DNA of 64,000 bases, from NCBI GenBank assembly GCA_002794775.1, contig NBAY01000075.1, forward strand, positions 124,001 to 188,000, in the 5' to 3' direction. This document shows, in pieces, positions 47,166-57,914 of the stretch (its first letter is position 1; each line of letters opens with the position of its first letter). This DNA comes from Porodaedalea pini (taxonomy: Eukaryota > Basidiomycota > Agaricomycetes > Hymenochaetales > Hymenochaetaceae). Under the pieces are notes generated by a model that made no database searches, was not told the origin of the DNA, and saw nothing but the letters and a program-made list of their open reading frames with translations. Both the position numbers and the translations under genes were made by a program.

Positions 47166-47872
47166 TTACGATTACTGAGTTTACGAAGTATCGTCTTTTG
47201 TTGTGGGCAAAGTTAGGGAGCCCGATTTGGGTTTTTGTCAGCTTTTATAAGCTGATGGCATACCATATATGTTAATTTTAGACCCCTTTTCTGCTAAATT
47301 GAGCAGTGGCGATGAAGTCATTCACTGCTTTTGTGGCTGTACAGTGCTCACTTTTTTCATTGACATATTTAATTTTATTCAACTATCCAAATCTCAAGCT
47401 TGAGGCATGTAAAAAAACTTCAGACAAATCTCTATCTGTCTATGTATTTTTTGTAAAATAAAGTGGCCTGGTTGAATTAAAAATGGATCGAAAGCAGAGT
47501 TGACGACAGTGCCAACATGATCTCCAACCTCAGTGGGAGGCACTGTCGACGAGTCTGTCTCCTTCACCTTTCTCTTGGGATTTCTCTGCTTTTTTCTTTA
47601 TCACACTACATCACTGCTTGTCTTGGTAGCCGTCCCGTCACAGCTGCCTGCCTGCCCACCTGCACTGCTCGAGGCAACAAAGAGGTCAACAACAGCATGG
47701 CAAGAGGACCTCCAATTGCTCTTTCATCGCGCAAAGGATTGCTTCCCAGACGACGTCTGGGATCTAATGGATGAGGACGCGATGGACAAAGGCCGCAACG
47801 CGGACTCGGAGGTTTGGGGACATAAAGGTGAGCACAAGCGCAGAACCTACCACCTGTCCTTGAGACTAACAA
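47166..47872. repeat. Right arm of the A/D inverted repeat
   Basis: Inverted partner of 45,490-46,300. It contains the block L upstream sequence (47,166-47,530), shared also with block C (63,240-63,490 in the opposite direction), and the first BTB exon. Confidence 0.85.
47640..47827 (+). pseudogene. BTB-protein first exon, block D
   Basis: Reads ATKRSTTAWQEDLQLLFHRA then ADSEVWGHK and ends at 47827 before a GTGAGC donor. The intron continues to 48797 (TGCTAG) because a 911-bp element is inserted in it; without the element it would be about 50 bp, as in block A. The true start codon is unclear; the frame is open from 47533. Confidence 0.55.
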
Positions 47873-48783
47873 TGGGGGTCGGCATTGCTCGAATGAAAAG
47901 TGTGCATTCCCATGGCCCTTGGCATGTCATGCCGCACACCAATCTGTGTCGAAGGAAAACTCTTGTTTCTGTAGCTACGCCTTCTCCTTCCTCAGCTCAA
48001 AAATAAATAAGTAAAAATCTTTAAATAACATTATTGGAGTATACATTGAATTACCCAAGACAGTTTTTAAAGAAGTGAAAAATTAATCAAGATACTGTTA
48101 ACTTACTGGGAGAATCACTTGTTTCTCAGTGAATAAATTTTTTTAGAAAAATTCCTCACGGACAATTCAAGTTTGTCATGAGAAAAATGGGTTGCACAAG
48201 AAAAATCAGTGAATTTGGGGATGATGTATTGTCAACAGATTCTGAAAGATGAGGGGCCAGAAGGTAGAAAACAGCGCTCACGTGATGGCATATAGGAATG
48301 TGTCGTTGTGTTATCTCAGTTCTGCTCCGAAGTATGTGCCAAAGTACTAAGGAAAACACATCTTAATGTAATTTTATGGTATATAAATGCATATATTTAA
48401 CTCAAAGTGTGATTTTGAGCATAAAGATGTCAATAGAACTACTTATTGCATTAGGTAAGCATGATAGGTCGGTTTGTACTACTAGCACTAGTAATTCTGT
48501 AGATAATTCTTAGTGCCACTGCTGGGCAAATAAGCAGTGGCAGAAGCACATAATTGACTGTTTGACCTCAAAAAATTTCCCTTGGGGCTTCTAGTTATAC
48601 ATTATACAACTATATTTCAACAGATTCTGTCCGGGGAACCACCGGCAGAATTTCTAGCATTTCTATGCGTGCTTGCAAAACTTTCGACAATCGTGTTGCC
48701 ACAAATTTCTATATTAGGAGCGTATTTACACTCCGATTGAAAAAAAAGAGGCACGCTTTTCTAACGTGCAATGCCGATCCCCA
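47873..48783. mobile_element. 911-bp non-autonomous element with TIRs inside a BTB intron
   Basis: Ends TGGGGGTCGGCATTGC and GCAATGCCGATCCCCA are inverted copies over 16 bases with one mismatch, and weaker pairing continues to about 33 bases. It is flanked by the direct repeat CTAACAA (47866-47872 and 48784-48790), or ACTAACAA if one base is shared. Block A keeps the empty site GACTAACAAATGCTAG. No transposase frame was found inside; the interior is AT-rich. Confidence 0.85.
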
Positions 48784-48797
48784 CTAACAAATGCTAG

Positions 48798-49828
48798 CTA
48801 TCATTTATGCTCGTGCACTACTCAGTTCCCAGGCGCACTATTTCTCGTTCCGCCCGACACCTATCGTGTCCCCACTTCCTTTCGCTGCCTCTCCGACATT
48901 GTCACTTCCAATGCCGACAACATCTGCACACTCTCTCAACCTTGGCGTTGAGTTCCCCTACCGCCTCAATGTGCTCCACTTCACCTTCCCAATTCTGGCC
49001 TATCTCCCCTGCGCCCTCTGTAATCGGCTCCCTCACGCGCATATCTCTCAACCATAATCCCGTGTTATTCACCAACGAGCTCGAGTATCTCTATACAGGA
49101 AAGGGATTTGGGGATGTGTTTGAGTTTTTGTTCGATGCGAATGAGGAGGGCCGGGAAGGCGACGCCAATGTGGAAGAGGCACGCGTCGACAAGCTTCGGG
49201 AGGACCTTGTGTTCGTGTGGAGGTCTCGTCTGTATTCTGACGTTCGCATTGAACTACACAGCGATATGCCAACAATGGGTGCTCCTTCCAATGAAGAAGA
49301 GACGACCGCCGTCTTCTGCTCACATCGATCTTTTGTTCTTGTAACGCGTGCACCGTATTTCTACGATCAACTCATCACCTATGGTCTCAAGAATACCCCT
49401 GGCCCCGGCGAGCTCACGACCCTTTGCCTTCCCTCACCTCCCTTTGCTCCTCCAGCGCTGCACTTTTCCTTAGGATACTCATACACCGAAACGCTCAGCT
49501 TCAGCGACCGTTCATATGACTTGGACACCGCTTTCGCTATCCTGTGCTCCGCGAACTATCTTCAATTGCAGACGCTCCATGACAAGGTGCAGGCACGCAT
49601 CGTGCAGGAGATGCTCCATGGGCTCTTCCACGCTTTCCTCGAATTTGCTGAGTATGAACGTATCACTGGAGGTCGCTGGGGCACAGGTGGGTCTCGCTGC
49701 CGCCAGTGTGCACGTCGCGCACCGCATACGCTCGCGTTTTCCGTGCGTCCAGACGTGCAGAACACATACCTTGAGCGTGGCGCGCGGCGCGCCCTTGTTG
49801 GTCTTTTCGGAGAGGGCTGGTGCATGAA
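48798..49828 (+). pseudogene. BTB/POZ gene fragment, block D
   Basis: Continues from the first exon (AIIYARALLSSQAHYFSFRP), shifts frame near 49,050, then reads FTNELEYLYTGKGFGDVFEF, FVWRSRLYSDVRIELHSDMP, a second BTB-like part (CSHRSFVLVTRAPYFYDQL, DLDTAFAILCSANYLQLQTL) and RGARRALVGLFGEGW. At about 49,828 it is joined in frame to a P4-ATPase piece. BTB domains mediate protein-protein contacts. In block C the same gene continues instead with TPDFAALPLT. Confidence 0.75.
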
Positions 49829-50617
49829 GTGGTTACCACTCTTTCGCGTAAGTCCATTGGCGTCGTCGATTGGAATGGGCGGGCACCTGGTACGGCACGT
49901 TGGGAACGCACACTCTCGAATCGGAGACATTGTTCTGTTGCGCAATAACGATCAAGTGCCGGCCGACATCATTGTCCTTTCTACTTCGGAAGAGGATGGC
50001 TTATGCTATTTGGAGACGAAGAACCTGGATGGCGAAACGAATCTGAAGCCTCATCGGTCATTGAAGGCGACATCATCTCTGCAGAGCGAGGAAGACATTG
50101 AGCATGCAAGTTTCGTCCTGGACTCCGAACCGCCGCACGCTAATCTGTACCTTTACAATGGCGTGCTGAGATACCGCGAGCACGAGGCGGGGGCAGAGAA
50201 AGTCGAGCCGGCGACCATCAACGAGATGCTATTCCGTGGATGTTCAATGCGAAACACAACGTGGATTATTGGCTTAGTTGCATTCACTGGCGCGGACATG
50301 AAGATTATGTTGAACAGTGGGAGCACGCCTAGTAAACGGAGCAAAATCGAACGGGAGACGAACTTTTCTGATTCTTATGTGTCTTGCGACGGGCATTGCT
50401 AATGGCGTTATGGACAGTAAGTCGGATACTAGTGCACATTTCTTTGAACAGGGTAGCGATCCGTCGAGCTCTTCGGCCGTTTATGCAATCGTTACTTTCG
50501 TGTGAGTGTCTTTATGGTTCCCTCTGCGATCGCTTACTGATCTTTGACTGTAGGTCTTGCTTGATTGCATTTCAGAACATCGTTCCGAGCTCTCTTTACA
50601 TCTCCATCGAAATCGTG
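49829..50617 (+). pseudogene. P4-ATPase (phospholipid flippase) fragment, block D
   Basis: Covers the actuator domain and following membrane part of a Dnf/Drs2-type flippase: RIGDIVLLRNNDQVPADIIV, YLETKNLDGETNLKPHRSL (with the DGET motif), NTTWIIGLVAFTGADMKIML, ATGIANGVMDSKSDTSAHFF and, after an intron (50,502-50,553), FQNIVPSSLYISIEIVKT. The family's PISL motif reads PSSL here. The phosphorylation site DKTGT is absent because the fragment stops before it. The first part is in one uninterrupted frame with the BTB piece (ATG 48807 to stop 50402). Confidence 0.88.
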
Positions 50618-52360
50618 AAGACTATCCTGGCGCCGGAAACTCGGAGCCTACATTCACTGTCATCAGCTATTCCTCTGACATTGAAGCAGAGGTCGACGGC
50701 ATTTTAAAGCAGATGTATGGCGAACAGATCACGATCGACCAAGTCATCATCGTGCTACAATGCAGTAAGAAATCTACTAACCGCGCGACCACGAAATCTT
50801 CCCTTGCATGCACCACTTCCTCTTCGACGAATCCAAATTCTTCCAGACGTTCTACCTGCCGTGCGAACTCGCGATGACGGGCCATCTATTCGGATCTATC
50901 ATACAACAACAGCTAGTTGACTATATCCCCTTCGGTATTGATCTGTTCTGCTCATCGCCGCCGCCAGTGTGCTCGACTGATTGCTCATCGTACACAGCGC
51001 TCGATACTACGTCTCCCTTGCCATTGCTGAACTCGCTCACGCACCTCACATATCTCATTTCGACTTCACCACGCATCCGAGAGATCCTCACGTGCGACGG
51101 TGGCCTCGAGTGCTTGTCCTCCTCCTTCGCGATTTCTGCCTCTCCCCTCCGCCGCCTGAGAATCCATCGGCGATCTTTGATCTGTCGCCCTCGGGCCTTC
51201 CACGTCCAGCACTTGTGCCAGCCCTGAACCCAAAGTCGTTCGACCGGCACGCCGCCTACCGATTCTCCCTTGCATTCCAATGTGTGGCCAACATCGGTGT
51301 GCGTGGCTCAGAGCTCATACGGAGCCGCGTCGTCCAGGCGGGTACTCTCGAGGTCGTTGGGTGCGTGTTGGAGGCATGGCTGGAGTCAAAAGGATTTGTT
51401 GTCGGGCCGAGCACGAGTGCGAGCGGCATACCACGCGAGACCCGTGAACAGCGTCAGCAACGACGGCAGCAGCAATTAGAACAGCGTCAGCGCGAGCAGG
51501 CCCAAGAACTCGTCAGACTGCTCGCTATCGAACGATCCCTTGCGAACGCCGAGGTGAGTCATCCATCATCTTTGTTATTGGCTGACTGATCTGAGGGCCT
51601 TTCAGGAAGAACAAAGCATTGCCACATTGGATGCTGAGACGTTCGTCTCGACTGACACGTCTGCGAATGCGACGCCGTCTGGCTCAGGTACCCCAACAAG
51701 TACGGTCATTGTACCAGGGCGTGACAGATCTGGCAAGTCGTGACGCGCCGAGTTTGGGACACACAGCCGAATGCACGCGAGCAGGCAACTGCGGGTGCGT
51801 CGATGGCGCGCTCTCTAACAATTCGCGCCGGATGGTGGCAGAAGCGGCAACGCCCTCGACGTCAACTTCGAGGCCTGACACAGAGACGGAGGATGATGGC
51901 GAGCCGGATGCGGATGGTGATGTCGAGATGGAGACGACGACATCACACGACCAGGACATGGACGAAGACTTGCTCCCACCTCCTTCACTTCCCCACGGAC
52001 GTCGGACCGTCGGAATCGTTGCAGACTCTCCCTGACCAGCGGCGACCGGTGCAGCCGATGTAGGTGTCGCGGGTACATCTGATGCGCTCGATGTCGATTT
52101 GGATGCACATATCATTATCGAGACGAATGCAGCGGACGATGACGTCGTAGATGGGATTGTTGCACTCGATCAAAACGTAAACGATTACCTCGCTATGGGT
52201 GCCCCGCCAGGTGCTCCCGGTGCTATCGATGCGACGCCGCGCACACGCACAAATACTCTCACGTTGAACACACGGAACATCAACCTACCGCGCGAACACC
52301 ATCATCACCACGATCCGCACGTACATGGCCGTGAGGAGCTTACGCCGCGCGCGGTGCTCC
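50618..52360 (+). pseudogene. Fragment of an unrecognised conserved multi-exon gene, block D
   Basis: Coding-like sequence with introns: TFTVISYSSDIEAEVDGILK, HHFLFDESKFFQTFYLPCEL, RVLVLLLRDFCLSPPPPENP, AAYRFSLAFQCVANIGVRGS, RSRVVQAGTLEVVGCVLEAW, a Gln/Arg/Glu-rich helix (near 51,440-51,530), an intron at about 51,553-51,605, then acidic Ser/Thr sequence (PDADGDVEMETTTSH) and a His-rich tail. I do not recognise the family. It is absent from blocks A and C. A TGA near 52,033 interrupts the tail. Confidence 0.45.
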
Positions 52361-53375
52361 CATCCCATTCCCGTAAGATCCATATAACTACGCCTTTCAA
52401 TAGCTCTCACTGATGTTTCCATACAGTCCCCTTTCGTACAAGCATGACGCGCACAGCGTCAAAGGTCGTCTTAACAAATCTCAGCGTGAGGAGCTTGCTC
52501 TCATTGAGCAGGCGTATGACAATCCACGCGAATGTATGTTTTTTTTCTAATTGGTCGTAGGGTGTAGCTAATCGATTCGCGTGCAGGTCTGTCTAGGATC
52601 AAGCGTCTCTTTCTCGCTCGGCGAGCCTTCAGAGAGGCAGGCATTGAGTTCTTCGACACATATGGCAAGCTCATCCCCTGCTACGACATCGAACCCGTTG
52701 AGAAGATTACAGACACATATCTTGACCAGTTCTTATTCTTTGAGGCTGACAGGCGCGGGTTATTCCCGGCATGGATCAAGCCTGCGGACATTGAACCTCC
52801 TCCCCTTCTGGTGTACAAGTGTTGTCAGGGTATCAATAACTTGATGGACATCTGGGAGACAAGCGAAGGCGAACGCGTAGTGATGATGGAGACCGTACTG
52901 TCGAAGGTCTACGAAAAGATTGACTTGACCCTTCTCAACCGTTTGCTTCGTCTTATTCTCGACCATAATCTTGCGGACTATATCACAGCGAATAATAACT
53001 GTGTTTTCACCTACAAAGATATGGCACATACGAACACATACGGGATGATCCGCGGTCTGCAGTTCTCTGCCTTTGTCTTCCAATATTATGGTCTTGTCCT
53101 CGATCTTCTCATCCTCGGCTTGCAACGCGCAAGTGAAATGGCGGGTCCCCCACAACTGCCCAACAATTTCCTGCAGTACCGTGATTCTGCGACCGAGACA
53201 CGCCATCCAGTCCGTCTCTATTCTTGTTATGTTGATCGTTTGCATATTTTATTCCGCTTCACCGCCGAGGAATCACGCGACCTTATACAACGTTACCTCA
53301 ACGCGAATCCGGATCCAACAAACAACAACATTATTGGGTATAACAACGAGAGATGTTGGCCGTTGAAGGGAAGTG
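52361..53375 (+). pseudogene. PRP8: PRP8 fragment, block D
   Basis: Starts in the last bases of a PRP8 exon (CCCATTCCC), keeps the following intron, then reads [20 protein letters not shown], a second intron, [61 protein letters not shown]-type core and GYNNERCWP. It retains the 61 codons missing in block A, so D is not a simple copy of A. It ends at TGTTGGCCG, where it is joined to RPB1 at a three-base overlap. Part of the coding sequence after LSYKHD is missing. Confidence 0.9.
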
Positions 53376-54684
53376 AATCCCGTTTGGCTTCGGGCATCGC
53401 ACACTACCTCACTTTACGGAGGATGACTTCAGCCCAGAGGCGCGCGGTTTCGTTGAGAACTCGTATCTTCGTGGATTAACTCCACAAGAGTTTTTCTTCC
53501 ACGCTATGGCTGGTCGCGAAGGTTTGATCGATACCGCTGTCAAGATGGCCGAGACTGGTTACATTCAGCGTCGACTTGTAAAGGCACTCGAAGACGTGGC
53601 TGTCTGCTACGACGGGACTGTACGAAACTCACTGGACGGTGCTTTTATTGAACGGCAAACGATCAAAACGTTCGGTATCAGTGATCGTGAGTTCGAACAT
53701 CGCTATCGGGTCGACGTCACTGACCCAAAGGGTGGATTCCTTCCTGGTGTTTTGCAAATCGGTATCGACGACTCATCCCTCGAGCTCCGGCAAAAACTCG
53801 ATGAGGAATACGACCGTCTTCATGAGGATCGTAACTTGCTACATGAGTTCATTTTCCCGGGCCGTGACAATTCCGCTGCCCACTATCTTCCTGTCAACCT
53901 GAACCGCATCGTGCAGAACGCAACGCAGATTTTCTATATCGACCACAGAAAACCGAGCGATCTGGAGCCGGTTTACATCATTGAGCAGGTGCAGCAGCTC
54001 GCAGACCGCCTCATCGTTGTGCGCGGCGATGATCTTTTAATAAAGGAAGCTGCCGAGAACGCTTCTGTTGCATTCCGCATGCTCCTTCGGGCGACTTTTG
54101 CCGCGTGTCCAGTCCTAGAGGAGTTCCATCTCAACAGAGAAGCGTTTGACTGGGTCTTGGGCGAGGTGGAGACAAAGTTCAACCAGTCGGTCGCTCATCC
54201 GGGCGAGATGTGCGGCATACTTGCTGCCCAGTCGATTGGTGAGCCGGCGACGCAGATGATACTAAATACCTTCCATGACGCTGGTGTTTGGAGTAAAAAC
54301 GTCACGCTCGGTGTGCCGCGTCTTAAAGAAATCATCAACATCGCCGTGAATATCAAGACTCCGTGTACCTGGACCCAGAAATTGCTGCTGTCGACACGAG
54401 GGCCAAGTCGGTGCAAACAGAACTTGTGCACACATCGCTGCGTACCGTTACAGCGACGGTCGAGATCTACTACGATCCTGATTCAAGTACGACGATCATT
54501 GAGGATGATAAGGAGTTTGTTGATGCATTCTTCTCCATCTCCGACGAGGAAATTGAGTCGGGTCCTCATCTTCAGTCGCCATGGCTACTTCATCTTGAGC
54601 TCGATCGCTTGAAGATGCTTGACAGGAAACTTTCGATGAACTACGTTGCTGGCCGTATCGCGGAAAGCTTGGCCGTTGCCGAAA
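53376..54684 (+). pseudogene. RPB1: RPB1 fragment, block D
   Basis: Starts at TTGAAGGGAAG (VEGKR...RHRT region, frame broken), then [99 protein letters not shown] and [12 protein letters not shown]. After a frameshift it continues with [20 protein letters not shown] and [17 protein letters not shown]. Compared with block C it has fewer breaks. It passes directly into the CAP-Gly piece; the junction is shared with block C. Confidence 0.92.
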
Positions 54685-55626
54685 ATGCCATCTAAGGAAA
54701 ATATTGACCCTGAAGATCCTCCCAATACAGGCAGTACATTGACGATTAAAGGGGAGGGGAAGGGGAAAGGGCGGATGGATGCCATCATCGCAGACGACAG
54801 ATCTCTGCGATCGAGCGACAACGGATCAAATACAACTCTCGCTACATTGCGGCACAAGGAATCGAATGACACCATTACCCTCAATCGAGTGTCTGCGGGG
54901 GAGACGGACATGCTGCAACCCCGTGGCGCTACATTGGACATCGGCATTCCATGTATCATTACTTCAAGGCAGAAGCGGTTCCGTGCGTTTGCCCGTTATA
55001 TCGGCGAGGTTGAGGGTGAGAGCGGGCCATGGGTCGGTGTCGAGATGCCCGTGGGTGATGCTTGGGCAGACGATCAGCTTGAGGGCCGCCAGTGGAATGA
55101 CGGCTCATGGGGTGGCGTGCGCTACTTTGGCATCGGAATGGGGTGACGACGAATGCATGACCAGCCGGCAATGCGTTGATTTGACGAATAACTGTGGAAC
55201 TAGTGTTATTAGTGGCTGGAAGGGCACGAAGCGCGAGGGGGAGCAGCTCAGCGTTGACCGCAAGAAGTGTTTCCGTAGCAGTTCGCCGTCAGTGTCGGAC
55301 ATGTCGAACGCGGAGTATCGAGGTCTCTTTGTGAGGCCACAGCAGGTGCTGTATGTTGTAGATGCTGTCGGTTCGGGCTTGTGAATCTTGGAACATATTT
55401 AAGTTCGGATTCCTGCCCTTTTTCTTTTTCTTTCTTTCTTTCTTTAACCCTACTCCCATGTTTAGTCACTCCTTGCTCTGGACAGATGCCCTTATCACTG
55501 AAATCACTTGTTGGCATGTTCATATTCCTCTCTTGTCTACTCAATCATATCACTCTGGATTCTCGAATTGCACCTTTTGGAGAAAATTTTAATCAGTTTT
55601 TGAATGCTGCTGGTTTTTTAGTTAGT
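54685..55626 (+). pseudogene. CAP-Gly fragment and 3' flank, block D
   Basis: From ATG 54685 (MPSKENIDPEDPP) through a Ser/Asp-rich lead-in to the CAP-Gly domain (IGIPCIITSRQKRFRAFARY, YIGEVEGESGPWVGVEM, NDGSWGGVRYF). A 14-base deletion between two CTTTG words near 55,130 shifts the frame. The remaining C-terminal sequence (EYRGLFVRPQQVLYVVDAVG) and the CT-rich 3' flank continue to the MITE at 55,627. CAP-Gly proteins bind microtubule plus ends. Confidence 0.82.
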
Positions 55627-55806
55627 ACTTGAGGTAGTGGGCCATTAGGATGGCAAGCTACAATTACTGTTTACTGAATACTAAATAATTCACTAATGAG
55701 AATAATATTTTAGTATAATTTGCAAGCTTTAGTCCTCTCATATAAAATGAAAGACACAGAAAACAGTAATTGTAGCTTGCCATCCCAATGGCCCACTACC
55801 TCAAGT
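55627..55806. mobile_element. 180-bp palindromic MITE, copy 2
   Basis: Inverted ends of about 45 bases and the same length as copies 1 and 3. It lies at the end of block D; the sequence beyond it does not match what follows this point in block C, so it marks a breakpoint and is not a simple insertion. Confidence 0.9.
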
Positions 55807-56587
55807 TACGATGTAGCGCTCGATTCACGCTTAGGCGTCAGCCGTCCCAGCATCCCACCTGCTTTATTTATTACTATATACAGATACAAACCCCATAAAC
55901 ATGGTCAAGCACTTCGTTCCATCACCGTCTATCTTACACTTCGCATTTCATGCGCTCGAATGGTCACACTCGCCCATTCGAGTGTCAATATACCTTCGAA
56001 GTTCTCATATTATCCCTTAGTAACCTCATAAATATGTTCGAACACTTTCATACACCCACTCTAACACTCATACCACTTCCTATTCACACTCGAACACTTT
56101 GTTTCCTTTATATTCATCCCATATCACACTATATACGCACTCGAGGACTCTATCCACTTCATATGCACTTGTTCGAACATTTGTGGCACAGCTGGATCAC
56201 ACAGTTGGGCTCAGGGAATGCATTGGGTTCCAGCAGGGGTCACTCGAACAGTCCTTGGGCCGCCAACGTTCAATGTATCACGCTCAAATGACCGGATTCC
56301 GTTGTTTGCCGCATTCTCCATGTGGCTTGAGTGTTATTTATCATTGTCTATCACTCCCATGATGTGCATTCGTCGCCATCACGCCCTTGGGGGTGTTCGG
56401 GGATGTTCAAACGGAGTTGTTTGGAGCACACATGATAAGTTTCTTGGTTTCATTGGTCTTCTCCTTGATGTCGAACCATTATTCCCCTTCAAGTTCATGA
56501 TATATCATGTTCTCGAGTCATTCCATCCCTAACATATGACTATTCTGACTCGAACACGCACTGCACACAATCCTCTACCTCTGTATG
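55807..56587. other. Spacer with scattered TCGAACAC words
   Basis: No gene recognised. Words such as ACTCGAACACTTT and GTTCGAACATTT recur at irregular spacing between 55,960 and 56,260, resembling a decayed tandem repeat. Confidence 0.4.
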
Positions 56588-56929
56588 TGTTAGCAGCAGT
56601 GAACCAAAAGGGTCACACTTCACACCTGAGTCTAATGGATGAGTGCAACAGATAGATATATTAATATACAAGTACATACCTGAGTCCAATGGATGAGTGC
56701 AACAGATAGGGACACTCATACATGGACTCAGCCACTTTGAAGGTAATATTATATAATACAAGAAGTCATGTGATGCTCATGGATGGGCACCCATCTGTAA
56801 GCAAGAGTGTGGGAACACAAAAATCACGTGATGCTCACAGATGGGCACCCATCCACGAGCAAGAGCGTGGGAACAAAATAATTAAAGTAAACAAAATACA
56901 GAATAAGTGTCAGGATCATACTTCCAATA
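56588..56929 (-). repeat. Probable 3' LTR of a Ty1/copia fragment (copy 2), with internal duplications
   Basis: Same sequence as 37644-37861 but longer, because two internal segments are duplicated: TCCAATGGATGAGTGCAACA near 56,635 and 56,685, and TCACGTGATGCTCA-type sequence near 56,765 and 56,825. On the plus strand it starts TGTTAGCAGCAG. Confidence 0.55.
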
Positions 56930-56957
56930 CTCCCACCTGATCTGACACATCTGTAAG

Positions 56958-57734
56958 TCATTTAAGACCTAACATCCCACACATTTCTCCCACCTTCAAC
57001 CGCCTAAGGGCTTTGGTCATGATATCAGCAGGCATAGACTTGGTGGGCAAGTACCTTACATCTACATAGCCTGCTTCAACCACATCCCTCAACCAGTAAT
57101 GATGCAGGTCTAGGTGTTTCATGCACCCATGGTGTTCAGGATTTCTGGCAACTACTAATGCAGACTGGTTGTCAACATAGAGAACAGATGGGGTATCAAA
57201 CTGATACCCAAACTCAGTGAGCAAGTTGTGCAACCACATGATCTCTTGTCCTGACTGTACAGCAGAAATGTATTCCGCCTCAGTAGTAGAGAGAGTCACA
57301 ATAGTTTGCAATCGACTTGCCCAACTGATTGCACCAGTTCCCATTTTAACCACCATGCCACTTGTAGAGCGCCTGTCATCCTCATCACCACCATGGTCTG
57401 CATCAGAGAACGTGGTGAACAGCTCAGCTGAGTTGGGGTCAGGTGCATAAGTCAACTTGTAGTCTTTGGTACCTTGAAGGTAACGACATAGGTGCTTTGC
57501 AGCCTTCCAGTGAGCCATGCCAGGATTAGCACTAAAACGTGCCAGAACTCCCACTGCATAAGCAATGTCTGGGTGTGTAGCCACAGCAAGATACATGAGA
57601 GCGCCAACCAACTGCTTATAAGGAACAGTCTTCATGAAGGCAGCCTCTTCATCATTCTTAGGAGCCATGGACTTGCTAAGCTTATGACCTTCAGGTAATG
57701 GGGTTGTCACAGTGCCACAATTGCCAAGTTCAAA
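56958..57734 (-). pseudogene. Ty1/copia pol, RNase H part (copy 2)
   Basis: Minus strand: ELGNCGTVTTPLPEGHKLSK, YLAVATHPDIAYAVGVLARF, STTEAEYISAVQSGQEIMWL, YVDNQSALVVARNPEHHG and TKSMPADIMTKALRRLK, without the frameshift seen in copy 1. The 5' side is cut by the MITE at 57,735. Its close match to 37,890-38,660 shows that the segments left of blocks A and C were duplicated together or from one source. Confidence 0.92.
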
Positions 57735-57914
57735 ACTTGAGGTAGTGGGCCATTGGGATGGCAAGCTACAATTACTGTTTACTGAATACTAAATAATTCA
57801 CTAATGAGAATAATGTTTTAGTATAACTTTCAAGCTTTAGTCTTCTCATATAAAATGAAAGATACAGAAAACAGTAATCGTAGCTTGCCATCCCAATGGC
57901 CCACTACCTCAAGT
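57735..57914. mobile_element. 180-bp palindromic MITE, copy 3
   Basis: Same family as copies 1 and 2. It joins the copia fragment to the 3' flank of block C. Confidence 0.9.

Noticed and set aside
48807..49060. The N-terminal 80 residues of the 531-codon frame as real protein
   Set aside because: In this part the BTB-like residues (YARA...FSFRP) are in a neighbouring frame; the frame of the long ORF becomes BTB-like only after about 49,050, so the early part is probably out of frame.
40010..55626. Retrocopies (processed pseudogenes) as the origin of the gene pieces
   Set aside because: PRP8, RPB1, flippase and BTB pieces keep introns with GT-AG ends, and no poly(A) tracts are found at the borders.
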